64,000 nucleotides of DNA from Candidatus Krumholzibacteriota bacterium (GCA_022711765.1 JAKLEB010000001.1:1718694-1782693), one strand, 5' to 3'. Counted from the first letter of the stretch, positions 44,547 to 53,390 are shown. Translations and numbers: made by a program. The notes: generated by a model not told the origin, from the letters alone.

Positions 44547-45614
44547 ATGTCGGGCCAATCGCGCAGGGTCTTCAGCCTGATCGGGCTGGTCGTGCTCGCC
44601 GTCGCGGCCCTTGCCGCGCCGTCTCCGCAGGTATCGGCCACTGCGCCGCGGGTCGCAGCCAAGGCGGCGGTCGCGGTCCCGCTGACTCCCGCGGCCAGTA
44701 CGCCCATCAGCGGCGGATTGCGCCAGGGAGGCGACACCATCCTCGAGGCCGTGTTCCTCGCGCTGCCCGTGGACTGGGAGGGAACCACGACGGGCTACAC
44801 CAATGACTACGACGAGATCTGTCCCTACGTGGGCTCCACGGCGCCGGACGTGGTCTACACGTTCACGCCGATCCACGACATGGCGATCGACATTGACATG
44901 GCGGGATCGGCCTACGACACCAAGATCTACGTCTACGACGAAGACCTCGCCGTCGTGGCCTGCAACGACGACTACTACAGCGACTACACGTCCAGGCTCG
45001 AGAATGTCCCCCTCGCCGGAGCAGAGCAGTATTACCTCATCATCGACGGTTACGGCGAGGCGAGCGGAGACTACCAGTTGCGGATCACGGAGTACGAACC
45101 CTGCGAGCTCAGCATCCCAGTCAACGTGACCGAAGAGCTGGAGCCGCCGCTGGGAGACGACTACGTCGATGATTACAACGGCGGCTGCAACACGGACGAC
45201 CAGAATCCGCCCTTCCAGCCCGACTGGGGCTTCGGTCCGTTTCACGGCCGCTCCGGCTGGTATCTCTACTTCGGTGCGGCGCGCCGCGACACGGACTGGT
45301 TCGAGCTGTGGTTGCCTCCCTACACCCCGCTCGAGATCGAGGGCGACGCCGAACAGGCGTGCTACATGTTCGAACTCGCGCCTCAGGATTGCGGCAGCGT
45401 CAGCGTGGTCCAGTCCGCCGCCATCGGCCCCTGCAGTCCGGCCGTGCTCACCATCACGGGTTCAGGAAGCGTCTGGTTCTGGGTCGGCCCCCAGGCGTTC
45501 ACGCCTCCCGATGGGTTCGTAGGCTACGAATTCGATTACCTCCTCGTCCACAGCGGCGGTGCTGTCCCTACCGAGAACCGGACCTGGACCTCCGTCAAGG
45601 ACATCTTCCGGTAG
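44547..45614 (+). CDS. Secreted PPC-like protein with the C-terminal WxxVKxLFR tail
   Basis: A 355-residue exported protein. Signal peptide about 1-33. The first half (about 75-180) resembles a bacterial pre-peptidase (PPC) beta-sandwich: DVVYTFTPIHD, YDTKIYVYDEDLAVVACND, YYLIIDGYGEASGDYQLRIT. The second half (about 185-335) is a cysteine-containing beta-domain I do not recognise. It ends NRTWTSVKDIFR, the tail shared with three other secreted proteins here. Start set by AGGAGG. Divergent from the ten-repeat protein gene and 97 bp upstream of another tail-bearing gene, with which it may be co-transcribed. Confidence 0.85.
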   Translation: MSGQSRRVFSLIGLVVLAVAALAAPSPQVSATAPRVAAKAAVAVPLTPAASTPISGGLRQGGDTILEAVFLALPVDWEGTTTGYTNDYDEICPYVGSTAPDVVYTFTPIHDMAIDIDMAGSAYDTKIYVYDEDLAVVACNDDYYSDYTSRLENVPLAGAEQYYLIIDGYGEASGDYQLRITEYEPCELSIPVNVTEELEPPLGDDYVDDYNGGCNTDDQNPPFQPDWGFGPFHGRSGWYLYFGAARRDTDWFELWLPPYTPLEIEGDAEQACYMFELAPQDCGSVSVVQSAAIGPCSPAVLTITGSGSVWFWVGPQAFTPPDGFVGYEFDYLLVHSGGAVPTENRTWTSVKDIFR

Positions 45615-45657
45615 TCCCGCCTCGACCGTGTAAGACTCCATCGCCCACCAAAACTGT

Positions 45658-45704
45658 CTCCTTTGTCGACCCTGACGTTCCGATCGTGACCCGAGACAAA
45701 GGAG
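45658..45704 (+). promoter_or_regulatory. Leader hairpin that would cover the ribosome site of the next gene
   Basis: CTCCTTTGTC (45658-45667) is perfectly complementary to GACAAAGGAG (45695-45704), a 10-bp stem with a 27-base loop. The right arm contains the whole AAAGGAG ribosome-binding site of the gene starting at 45712. In the folded mRNA the site would be hidden, implying translational control or a requirement for unfolding. Confidence 0.5.
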
Positions 45705-45711
45705 CCCCACC

Positions 45712-46302
45712 ATGCTGTCCAAGCGAACGACTCGACCCTGGTCGCCGGCCATCGGCCTGGTCGCGCTGGCCGTCGCCCTGGCCGCCTCCCTGGCCGCCGC
45801 ACCGTCGCGGGCCGACGTCATCAACGGCGATTTCGAGAACGGCGGGTCCGACTGGTCGCCGAACCTTCCCCCCGACTGGAGCGCGGTCTTCCCCCCGGCC
45901 GGCGGCAATCCGGACGGCTACGCCATGATCCGTTCGCCGTTCGCCGGTCCCGGCGGCATCGGCTGCATCATCCAGACCTTCCTGTGCGGCGAGCCCGAGG
46001 GGGGCACCGAGTGCACGATCGGCTTCGACTACCGGCTCGAGCAGATCGACGCCTCTCCCGGGTCGGCGCGCATCAAGGTCCTCATCGACGGCGCCGAATC
46101 CGTGGTGACCGACGTCCCGACCGACTGGGCATCGATCAGCTACGTCGTGCCGTGCGGCGTGCACGTGATGGCGCTCTGCCTGGAGGTCGACCCCGAGAAC
46201 AACTCCTGGGTCGCGAGCTTCGACAACGTCCGCGCCGAATGCACCGGCAGCGTGCCCGTCGATGCCTCGACCTGGACCAGCCTGAAGGGGATGTTCCGCT
46301 AG
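45712..46302 (+). CDS. Small secreted jelly-roll-like protein with the WxxLKxMFR tail
   Basis: A 196-residue exported protein. Signal peptide about 1-34 (LVALAVALAASLAAAPSRA). The mature part starts DVINGDFENGGSDWSPN, the usual opening of carbohydrate-binding-like jelly-roll domains. It continues with FDYRLEQID, a conserved-looking SFDNVRAEC near the end, and six cysteines that could pair. It closes with STWTSLKGMFR, the shared short tail. ATG eight bases after AAAGGAG, which is locked in a predicted hairpin. No enzymatic motif; a ligand-binding or structural role is inferred only from the fold type. Confidence 0.82.
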   Translation: MLSKRTTRPWSPAIGLVALAVALAASLAAAPSRADVINGDFENGGSDWSPNLPPDWSAVFPPAGGNPDGYAMIRSPFAGPGGIGCIIQTFLCGEPEGGTECTIGFDYRLEQIDASPGSARIKVLIDGAESVVTDVPTDWASISYVVPCGVHVMALCLEVDPENNSWVASFDNVRAECTGSVPVDASTWTSLKGMFR

Positions 46303-46332
46303 ACCGCGTCTCCTGCCTCGCGGTCCGGCACG

Positions 46333-46364
46333 GCCGGCGGTCCTCGGTGCGGAGGGCCGCCGGC
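46333..46364. terminator. Bidirectional hairpin terminator
   Basis: GCCGGCGGTCCT (46333-46344) pairs with AGGGCCGCCGGC (46353-46364) over 12 positions with one G-T wobble, 8-base loop. A second small hairpin (CTGCC/GGCAG, 46371-46389) follows. They separate two convergent secreted-protein genes. Confidence 0.6.
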
Positions 46365-46389
46365 ACGGTTCTGCCAGGATCTCCGGCAG

Positions 46390-48606
46390 CTACTTCAGCA
46401 TCACGAGCTTCGCCGCCGCCTGACGGCCGCCGCTCGCGACGCGCGCGACGTAGACGCCCGCGGGCGCGGGGCGCCCGCCGTCGTCGCGGCCGTCCCAGCG
46501 GACCTCGTGGTCGCCCGCCGCAAGCGAGCCGCCGACCAGCGTCCGCACGAGGCGGCCGCGCAGGTCGTGCACCGTCACGCGCGCCGGACCGTTCGCCGGG
46601 GCGCGAAAGCGCAGGACGGTCGCGGGATTGAACGGATTCGGCGCGACCGCGAGGCGGAGCGCGGCCGCTGGCGCCGCCTCCGGCGCCGCGGTCGCCGGCT
46701 CCGAGCGCGCCACCAGGAGCCGGTTGCGGCTGGCGCCCAGGACGAACCCGCCCGGGATGGCGACGGCGGCGGTCGCCTGGTCGGATTGGCCGGGAAACGC
46801 GCTGCTGAGCGGCGGCTGGACCGGTTCCCAGGTCAACCCGCCGTCCACGGTGTGCAGCGTCCCCTGGCCCCACGGTCCGATGGCGAGGCCCTCCAGCGCG
46901 TTGCGGAACGCCAGTTGCTGGATCCACGTCTGCGCGACCTCGTCCCAGGACTGACCGCCGTCGGTCGTCCGCATCAGGAACGCGTCGCCCGACCAGTTGG
47001 CGCCCGCCAGGGCCGTCAGCTCGTCCAGCCAGACCCAGGTGTGGATCGGCACCGCCAGGCCGGTCGTCACGACCGGTTCCCAGGTCGTGCCGCCGTCGAC
47101 GGTGCGGTAGAGGCGCGGCGCGCCCGTCGACGTGCGTCCCGCGAGGTAGCCCAGGCTCGCCGTCGGGAAGTCCAGGGCGCCGAACGCCACGCCGCTCGCG
47201 GGCAGGCCGCCGCCCACCGGCGTCCAGGACTGTCCCTGGTTCACGCTCAGGAAGACGCCGCCGCCGGTGGTGTTCGACAGGTAGGTCGCGACGTACCAGC
47301 GGCCGAGCGCCGGCAGGGCGAAATCGATCGCGCGGTGGTCGAGGGGCAGAGTCGCCGCGATCCAGGTCGCGCCGCCGTCGGCGGTCGCGCGCGTGAACTC
47401 GTATTGCCCGACCACGCCGCGCTGCGCGTCGAGGAACTCGCCGGCGGTCACCCAGCGCAGGCCCGGCGGAGTGGCGGGTTCGGTCCAGGTCGCGCCATGG
47501 TCGTCGCTGCGCAGCCAGCTCTGGACCTCGAAGCCGCTCGACGGCTGGTTCTGCGCGAAGAGCACGCCGTCGGGGCGCGCGACGAGGAAATCGATCGGCG
47601 AGTACACCGCCTCGATGGCGAGGTTCTCGGTCGCGTTGACGACGTTGACGCCGAAATCGTCGGTCCAGAGGAGGTCGGCGGTGTCCGACCCGAAATGGAC
47701 GCGGCCGCCGGCCGCCTGGACGATGCACGGATAGCCGACGTTCTGCTGATTGAAGCGGAGTTCCCAGGTCGCGCCGGCGTCGGGAGTCTCCCACAACTCG
47801 CCGCCCTCGCCGTGGCAGGCGGTGAGCCAGTGGGTTGCCGAGAGGACCACCGTCCGGTAGCGGTACAGCGGCGCGGTGAACGTGTCGACCTTCGTCCAGG
47901 TCGCGCCGCCGTCGACGGTGTACGTGTAGGCGAAGTCCTCGACGACCCAGCCGTGGTCCGGGTCGGTGAAGTAGACCTCGTTGTAGCCGAAGAACGAGTC
48001 GGTGACGAACGGAGTCCAGTCGGCGCCGCCGTTGATCGTGCGGTGGGCGACGCCCTGACCCACGGCGTAGCCCTCGAGCGCGGTCAGCCAGCAGTGGTGG
48101 CGGATCGTGCCCGCGCCGGGGCCGATCTGGGTCCAGGTCAGGCCGTCGTCGGCGGAGACCACGACGCCGCCGTTCACCCCCGCCGCGGAGATGCGGTCGC
48201 CGGGCACGAGCGCGAGGTCGCGCAGCTCGCCCGGAGCCGGGTTCGCGACGGGTGACCAGTTCGCCCCGCCGTCCGTGCTGCGGTAGATGCCGGCCCCGTC
48301 GCCGCAGGCGAGCAGCGTGCCGGCCGGCGTGATCACGACGTCGTAGAGATTCGGCGCGACGGCGAGGGGACCGTGCTGGAGGGTCCACTGCTCGCCGCCG
48401 TCGGTCGTGTGCAGGATGAAGCCGCCGCCGCCCACGGCCCAGCCCTCGAGCGCGGTCGCGAAGGCCAGGCCGAACACCGCATTGCCCTGGGGACGAGGGT
48501 GGCCCCAGGCGTACTCGAAGGCAGCGGCGGGGAGAACGAGGACGATGGACGCGAGAAACGCGCCGAGGGCGGCGCGGAGGGTCCGCGGGCGAGAGGTCGG
48601 GAGCAT
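46390..48606 (-). CDS. Secreted BNR/sortilin-like beta-propeller with FlgD-type tail
   Basis: A 738-residue exported protein. Signal peptide about 1-29. Then come many BNR/Asp-box units of the S-x-D-x-G-x-x-W type (STDGGANWS, SADDGLTWT, TVDGGATWT, SDDHGATWT, TVDGGTTWE, TTDGGQSWD, TVDGGLTWE), building one or two beta-propellers like the photosynthesis-stability-factor/VPS10 families. No glycosidase residues can be identified. The FlgD-like tail starts PNPFNPATV (about 656) and ends LVMLK. Start ATG is preceded by AGGTGGTG. It has a good promoter of its own and lies next to another BNR protein on the same strand. Confidence 0.9.
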   Translation of the reverse strand: MLPTSRPRTLRAALGAFLASIVLVLPAAAFEYAWGHPRPQGNAVFGLAFATALEGWAVGGGGFILHTTDGGEQWTLQHGPLAVAPNLYDVVITPAGTLLACGDGAGIYRSTDGGANWSPVANPAPGELRDLALVPGDRISAAGVNGGVVVSADDGLTWTQIGPGAGTIRHHCWLTALEGYAVGQGVAHRTINGGADWTPFVTDSFFGYNEVYFTDPDHGWVVEDFAYTYTVDGGATWTKVDTFTAPLYRYRTVVLSATHWLTACHGEGGELWETPDAGATWELRFNQQNVGYPCIVQAAGGRVHFGSDTADLLWTDDFGVNVVNATENLAIEAVYSPIDFLVARPDGVLFAQNQPSSGFEVQSWLRSDDHGATWTEPATPPGLRWVTAGEFLDAQRGVVGQYEFTRATADGGATWIAATLPLDHRAIDFALPALGRWYVATYLSNTTGGGVFLSVNQGQSWTPVGGGLPASGVAFGALDFPTASLGYLAGRTSTGAPRLYRTVDGGTTWEPVVTTGLAVPIHTWVWLDELTALAGANWSGDAFLMRTTDGGQSWDEVAQTWIQQLAFRNALEGLAIGPWGQGTLHTVDGGLTWEPVQPPLSSAFPGQSDQATAAVAIPGGFVLGASRNRLLVARSEPATAAPEAAPAAALRLAVAPNPFNPATVLRFRAPANGPARVTVHDLRGRLVRTLVGGSLAAGDHEVRWDGRDDGGRPAPAGVYVARVASGGRQAAAKLVMLK

Positions 48607-48651
48607 GAGGTCACCACCTGGAAAGGGGATAGACAGGATTAAAACACTCGG

Positions 48652-48680
48652 ATTATAACCGACGCGCGCGCGATCGGCTA
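48652..48680 (-). promoter_or_regulatory. Promoter of the BNR-FlgD protein gene
   Basis: A perfect TATAAT (minus strand, plus positions 48657-48652) lies about 46 bases upstream of the ATG in an AT-rich patch. TAGCCG at 48680-48675 is a weak -35 with a 17-base spacer. Confidence 0.5.
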
Positions 48681-48766
48681 TCCCGGGAATGGACGCGGCG
48701 GAGGGAGGCGGCGCATACCGCCCTAATCCGGGGCGCGGGTGCTCGGCCCGGGCGACGCCGGCGGCG

Positions 48767-51700
48767 CTAGAACTTCTTCCACAGCTTCTCGGCCCTGTCG
48801 AGGTCGTCCCCCGGCTCCAGGTGCTCGCCGCCCCCGGAGTAGGGCGCCCCGAGCTTCTCCAGCTCGGCGACGAGCGCCGGGATCTCCTCGAGCGCGACCC
48901 GGTCGAGCCGCGGCGCGACCAGCGCGAACTCCTCGCGCGCATCCGCGATGTTCTGCCGCTGCGTCCCCGTCGGGCCCATCGTGGTCGCGCCCAGCGACCA
49001 GCGCACGCGGCCCACGCGTTCGCGCACCGGCACCGGCGCCGCCTCGTCGCGGTTGATGATCGTCTCGTCTCCGCCCAGGACGATCCACACCTCGCGCAGC
49101 TCGCTCTCGAGCCCGCCGATCCGGTCCTGCAGGTCCGGCCCCGCGACCGCCGCCGCGGCGACGCGCAGCCGTTGCAGGCGGTCCATCGCCAGCCGCCAGC
49201 GCCGCGTCGCGCCCTCGACATCGCGCGAGAAATCGCGCACCTCGAGCTCGAATGCGAGCTTGGCGGCCTGGTCGCCGGCCAGGGGATTGAGCCCGAGGTC
49301 CTGCACCTCGAACGGAACGGGGCCGGCGAGCCGGGTCTCCACGCCCTGCACGCGGCTGTGCAGCTCGACCGTGTAGGCGCCCGCGATCGCGAGCGGTCCG
49401 TCCTGGATCTTCTCCCACGGCGATTCCTCGGTGGGATCGACGGCATCGACCGGGCCGCCGCCCGGCCAGCGCAGGTTCCAGGTGGCGCGCTGGATGCCCT
49501 TGCCCGTGGGACCGGCAATGCGCCGCACGACGCTGCCCGACGGATCGCGCACGGTGAGCAGGATCTGCGGGGTCTCCTCGCTCTCCTCGGCGCGCAGCGC
49601 GTCCCAGGTCGGATACGCGACCGGCTCCTCGGCCTTGACCTTCGCCTTCTCCGCCTCGTGGCGTTGAGCCTCGAGGGACTTCAGACCGACCTTCAGGTAG
49701 TAGGTGAACGTCGCGCCGTAGGGCGGGTTCTCGGCCGTCCAGTCCTGCGAGCCGTCGCTGCCCGGGTCGAGCCGGTGCGGGATGTAGCGCAGCGCCGGCT
49801 TGACGGGGAACAGGATCGCGTCCTGCTCGAGCTGCGCCTCGGTGAGGCCGCGCAGGGGCGTGTAGTCGTCGAGCACGTAGAAGCCGCGACCGAAGGTCGC
49901 GACCACGAGGTCGTTCTCGCGCCGCTGGATCTCGAGGTCCGGGACCTTGATCGTGGGCAGGCCGGCCGACAGCTCGACCCACCTCTCGCCGTCGCGGGTG
50001 AAGAACACGCCGAACTCGGTGCCGACGAAGAGCAGCGACGGGTCGATCGCGTCCTGGCGGATCGTGAACGCCGTGCCGCGCTCCGGCAGGTCGCCGGTCA
50101 GGTCCCGCCAGCTCTTGCCGTAGTCGCGGCTCACGTAGACGTACGGGCGCAGATCGTTCTGCTTGCGGTTGTCGAGGCAGGCGTACACGACGCCCTTCTC
50201 GTGCACGCTCGCCGTGAGGCAGGCCACGTAGCTGCCCTCGGGAGCGTCGCCGACCTGGTCGAGCCGGGCCCAGCGGCCGCCGCCGTCGCGGGTGACCTGC
50301 ACGAGGCCGTCGTCGGTCCCGGCGTAGAGCACGCCCGCCTCGAGCGGCGACTCGCTCAGGCTCACGATGTTGCCGTAGATCGAGGTCGATCGGTTCTTGG
50401 CGACCGAGTCGATGCTCCAGACGCGACCCATCACGGGCAGCGTGTTGCGGTCCACGCCGGAGCTGAGGTCCGGCGAGATGCGCGTCCAGGTGTCGCCGCG
50501 GTCGTCGCTGCGGAAGACCTTGTTGGCGGCGAAGTAGAGACGCGCCGGGTCGTGGGGGCTGATCACCAGCGGCGAATCCCAGTTCCACTTGAGGATCTCG
50601 CCCGGTTCGGGCTGCGGCTGGATGTCGAGCCGCTCGCCGGTCGCGCGGTCGAAGCGCACCAGGTTGCCGTGCTGCCACTGGCTGTAGACGATATCCGGGT
50701 TGCCGGGTTCGACCGCGGGCTCGAAGCCGTCGCCGCCGAGCGTGACGAACCAGTCGGACGTCGCGATGCCGCGGCCGGACAGCGTGCGCGAGGGACCGCC
50801 CTCCGTGTTGTTGTCCTGCGTGCCGCCGTAGACGTTGTAGAACGGCGCGTCGTCGTCGACCGCCACGCGGTAGAACTGCGTGACCGGCAGGTTCTCCAGG
50901 AAGCGCCAGCGTTCGCCGCGGTCCCAGGTCTCGTAGAGGCCGCCGTCGCCGCCGACGAGCAGGTGGTCCGGCGTGGCGGGGTCGATCCACACGGCGTGGT
51001 CGTCGACGTGCTTGCCGTCGATGCCGACGCGCTCCCAGGTCTTGCCGCCGTCCTCGCTGCGGCTGAAATAGGTGTCGAGGCTGTAGACGCGGTCGCTGTC
51101 GTGCGGGTCGACGTGGATCTCCTGGTAGTACTGCGGGCTCTGCGAGACGTAGTCGCTGCGGCGCGACCAGTTCTCGCCGCCGTCGGTGGAGCGGTAGAAG
51201 CCGCTCTCGTCGCCGACCGCCTCGACGATCGCGTAGATCGTGTCGGGGTCGCGCGGCGCGAGCGCGAGGCCGATGCGGCCCTTGTCGCCGCCCGGCAGGC
51301 CCTTGTCGATCTCGCGCCAGGTCGAGCCGCCGTCGGTCGACTTCCAGACACCGCTCTGCGGTCCGCCGTCGATCAGCGTCCAGGTATGGCGCCGGCGCTG
51401 GTACGCCGCGGCATAGAGCACGTCAGGGTCGCGCGGATCCATCTCGAGGCAGACGACGCCCGTGTTCTCGTCGATCTCGAGGATCCTCTCCCAGGTGGTG
51501 CCGCCGTCGAAGGTCTTGTAGAGGCCGCGGTCGCCGCCGGGGCCCCACAGGGGGCCCATCGCCGCCACGTAGACGATGTCGCCGTCGCGCGGGTCGACGA
51601 GGATCTCGCCGACGTGCATCGACTCCTTCAACCCCACGTTCGTCCAGGACTTGCCGCCGTCGAGCGACTTGTAGACCCCGTCGCCGTAGCTCACGGAGCG

Positions 51701-52075
51701 CTGGCTGTTGTTCTCGCCGGTGCCGACCCAGACCACGTTGGGATCGGTGGGATCGATCGTCACGCAGCCGATCGAGTAGCTGCCCTGGTCGTCGAAGATC
51801 GGCGCGAAGGTGATGCCGGCGTTGCGGGTCTCCCAGACGTTGCCGCTGCAGACCGCGACGTACCAGTGCGCCTTGTCGCGCGGGTCGACGGCGAGGTCGC
51901 CGATGCGGCCCGACATCATCGCCGGGCCGAGCGAGCGCCACTCGAGGCCCGCGAACGTGCCGGAGGACCACACCGATTCGGGGGCGCCGTCGTCGTCCTG
52001 GCCATTGTCCTTGGCGAGGACGGGTGCGGCGCCGGCGAGCGCGACGGCGGCGACGAGGCAGAGGAAGCGCTTCAC
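48767..52075 (-). CDS. Large secreted BNR-repeat (sortilin/VPS10-like) protein
   Basis: A 1102-residue exported protein. Signal peptide about 1-21. GLEWRSLGPAMMSGRIGDLA opens a long propeller region (about 40-720) full of Asp-boxes (SLDGGKSWT, TFDGGTTWE, STDGGSTWR, STDGGENWS, SEDGGKTWE, SDDRGDTWT), typical of WD40/YVTN/BNR proteins often loosely labelled glycosyl hydrolase. The C-terminal part has a YPTWDALRAEE segment, an Ig-like domain (ILLTVRDPSGSVVRRIAGP, GAYTVELHSRVQG) and a helical end (about 960-1102). No FlgD or short tail is present. GTG start with AAGGAG six bases upstream. Function unknown; such proteins are often surface binding or peptidase-associated. Confidence 0.9.
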   Translation of the reverse strand: MKRFLCLVAAVALAGAAPVLAKDNGQDDDGAPESVWSSGTFAGLEWRSLGPAMMSGRIGDLAVDPRDKAHWYVAVCSGNVWETRNAGITFAPIFDDQGSYSIGCVTIDPTDPNVVWVGTGENNSQRSVSYGDGVYKSLDGGKSWTNVGLKESMHVGEILVDPRDGDIVYVAAMGPLWGPGGDRGLYKTFDGGTTWERILEIDENTGVVCLEMDPRDPDVLYAAAYQRRRHTWTLIDGGPQSGVWKSTDGGSTWREIDKGLPGGDKGRIGLALAPRDPDTIYAIVEAVGDESGFYRSTDGGENWSRRSDYVSQSPQYYQEIHVDPHDSDRVYSLDTYFSRSEDGGKTWERVGIDGKHVDDHAVWIDPATPDHLLVGGDGGLYETWDRGERWRFLENLPVTQFYRVAVDDDAPFYNVYGGTQDNNTEGGPSRTLSGRGIATSDWFVTLGGDGFEPAVEPGNPDIVYSQWQHGNLVRFDRATGERLDIQPQPEPGEILKWNWDSPLVISPHDPARLYFAANKVFRSDDRGDTWTRISPDLSSGVDRNTLPVMGRVWSIDSVAKNRSTSIYGNIVSLSESPLEAGVLYAGTDDGLVQVTRDGGGRWARLDQVGDAPEGSYVACLTASVHEKGVVYACLDNRKQNDLRPYVYVSRDYGKSWRDLTGDLPERGTAFTIRQDAIDPSLLFVGTEFGVFFTRDGERWVELSAGLPTIKVPDLEIQRRENDLVVATFGRGFYVLDDYTPLRGLTEAQLEQDAILFPVKPALRYIPHRLDPGSDGSQDWTAENPPYGATFTYYLKVGLKSLEAQRHEAEKAKVKAEEPVAYPTWDALRAEESEETPQILLTVRDPSGSVVRRIAGPTGKGIQRATWNLRWPGGGPVDAVDPTEESPWEKIQDGPLAIAGAYTVELHSRVQGVETRLAGPVPFEVQDLGLNPLAGDQAAKLAFELEVRDFSRDVEGATRRWRLAMDRLQRLRVAAAAVAGPDLQDRIGGLESELREVWIVLGGDETIINRDEAAPVPVRERVGRVRWSLGATTMGPTGTQRQNIADAREEFALVAPRLDRVALEEIPALVAELEKLGAPYSGGGEHLEPGDDLDRAEKLWKKF

Positions 52076-52203
52076 GGGGTATCTCCTTCGGGGAGCGTGG
52101 AGGCGAGAGGAACCGGGCAAGAGTAGCCGGACGCGCGATCCGGAGCAAGCGCCGGCGAGCCGCGCCACGGCGTCGAGCACGGCAGCGGGCGGACGAGCGT
52201 GTT

Positions 52204-52233
52204 GTTTCGACCTCGGCCAATCTGGTATCCTCA
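52204..52233 (+). promoter_or_regulatory. Extended -10 promoter of the beta-helix gene
   Basis: TGG-TATCCT (52225-52233) with TTGTTT (52204-52209) as a partial -35 at an 18-base spacing. The predicted leader is about 73 bases and ends in a GTCC(C)TCC / GGAGGAC hairpin that pairs with the ribosome site. Confidence 0.5.
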
Positions 52234-52312
52234 ATGGGCGCGGCATGTCGACAGCCGCGGTCACTGCTCGACCGTTCACGCCTCGTCTGTCCCTCCGGGG
52301 GGAGGACCCGTC

Positions 52313-53371
52313 ATGAAGACCAGCCTCGCGGTCGTCCTCATACTCGCCCTCGCCAGCGCCGCGTCCGCCCGGATCTGGAACGTGCCTGGCGACGCGTCCA
52401 CCATCCAGGCGGGCATCGACTCGGCCGCCGTGGGCGACGTGGTGTCCCTGGCCGCCGGAACCTACCACGAGATCGGCCTCGTCATGAAGCCCGGCATCGC
52501 GCTGCGCGGCGATATCGGCGCGAGCGCGGTCATCATCGACGGCCAGGACGCGGGCCCGATCATGACCCTGGACCCGGCCGAGCAGGCCGATCCCACCCGG
52601 ATCGAGGACCTCACCTTCGCCAACGCCGACAGCGGCGCGCTGCGGTGCCGGAACCTCGGCGACCTGGTGGTCGAACGGTGTGTGTTCGCCGGCAACACGG
52701 CGTACGCGCAGCAGGGCGGAGGGATCACCATCGCCAATTCGGTCAACGGCTCGGTCGTCGTCCGCGATTGCGTCTTCGCCGACAATCACGCGACGTACAC
52801 CGGCGGCGCGGCGGCTCTCTGGTGGATGAGTTCGGTCCGCTTCGAGCGCTGCCTGTTCGTGCGCAACCACTCGGACAACTGGGGTGCGGCCGTGTCGGTC
52901 GGCTACGTCCACAATTACCCGAGCGTCGTGTTCGACCAGTGCACGTTCACCGCCAATACCGGCGCCCACAGCGGCACGGCGGTGTTCCAGATCGGCTGGG
53001 GCACTCTCCTCGTCACCCGCTCGATCGTGGCGGGCAACGCGGTCGGGTTCGCCACCGGCGGTCCCGCCCATCTCGGCACCATCGAGTGGAGCTGTAACGA
53101 TCTCTACGAGAACGGCAGCGACGACTACTCGAACCCGTTCTGGGACTTCGACAACGGCGACGGCAACTTCTCCGCCGACCCTTGCTTCTGCGACCCGGCG
53201 TTCGACGATTACCACCTCGCCGGCGACTCGTGGTGCCTGGCCGGCCACCACCCCTGGGGCTGCGACGATCTGGTGGGCGCCTACGGCGAGGGCTGCCCTG
53301 CCGTCGGCTGCGCCGGCCCGGTGTCGGTCGCGTCGCGCACCTGGACCAACGTGAAGGACCTCTTCCGCTGA
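52313..53371 (+). CDS. Secreted right-handed beta-helix protein with the WxxVKxLFR tail
   Basis: A 352-residue exported protein. Signal peptide about 1-20 (ending ASAR). It starts IWNVPGDASTIQAGIDSA and continues GDVVSLAAGTYHE, the classic opening of parallel beta-helix (pectate-lyase/NosD-like) proteins. Successive coils include LRCRNLGDLVVERCVFAGN, SVVVRDCVFADNHA, SVRFERCLFVRNHS and SVVFDQCTFTANTG, with regularly stacked Cys-x-Phe positions. It ends SRTWTNVKDLFR, the shared tail. No catalytic residues can be assigned. GGGAGG site at good spacing. Single gene between the BNR protein and the HAD lipoprotein. Confidence 0.9.
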   Translation: MKTSLAVVLILALASAASARIWNVPGDASTIQAGIDSAAVGDVVSLAAGTYHEIGLVMKPGIALRGDIGASAVIIDGQDAGPIMTLDPAEQADPTRIEDLTFANADSGALRCRNLGDLVVERCVFAGNTAYAQQGGGITIANSVNGSVVVRDCVFADNHATYTGGAAALWWMSSVRFERCLFVRNHSDNWGAAVSVGYVHNYPSVVFDQCTFTANTGAHSGTAVFQIGWGTLLVTRSIVAGNAVGFATGGPAHLGTIEWSCNDLYENGSDDYSNPFWDFDNGDGNFSADPCFCDPAFDDYHLAGDSWCLAGHHPWGCDDLVGAYGEGCPAVGCAGPVSVASRTWTNVKDLFR

Positions 53372-53390
53372 TCCCGCCCCGGACGCGCGC

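Noticed and set aside
48767..52075. Calling the large BNR protein a glycosyl hydrolase (sialidase or GH74)
   Set aside because: Only Asp-box structural repeats are visible; no sialidase arginine triad or GH74 catalytic aspartates could be placed.
48689..52126. A 1145-codon plus-strand frame opposite the large BNR gene
   Set aside because: Same antisense shadow pattern; the minus-strand frame has a signal peptide, ribosome site and Asp-box repeats.
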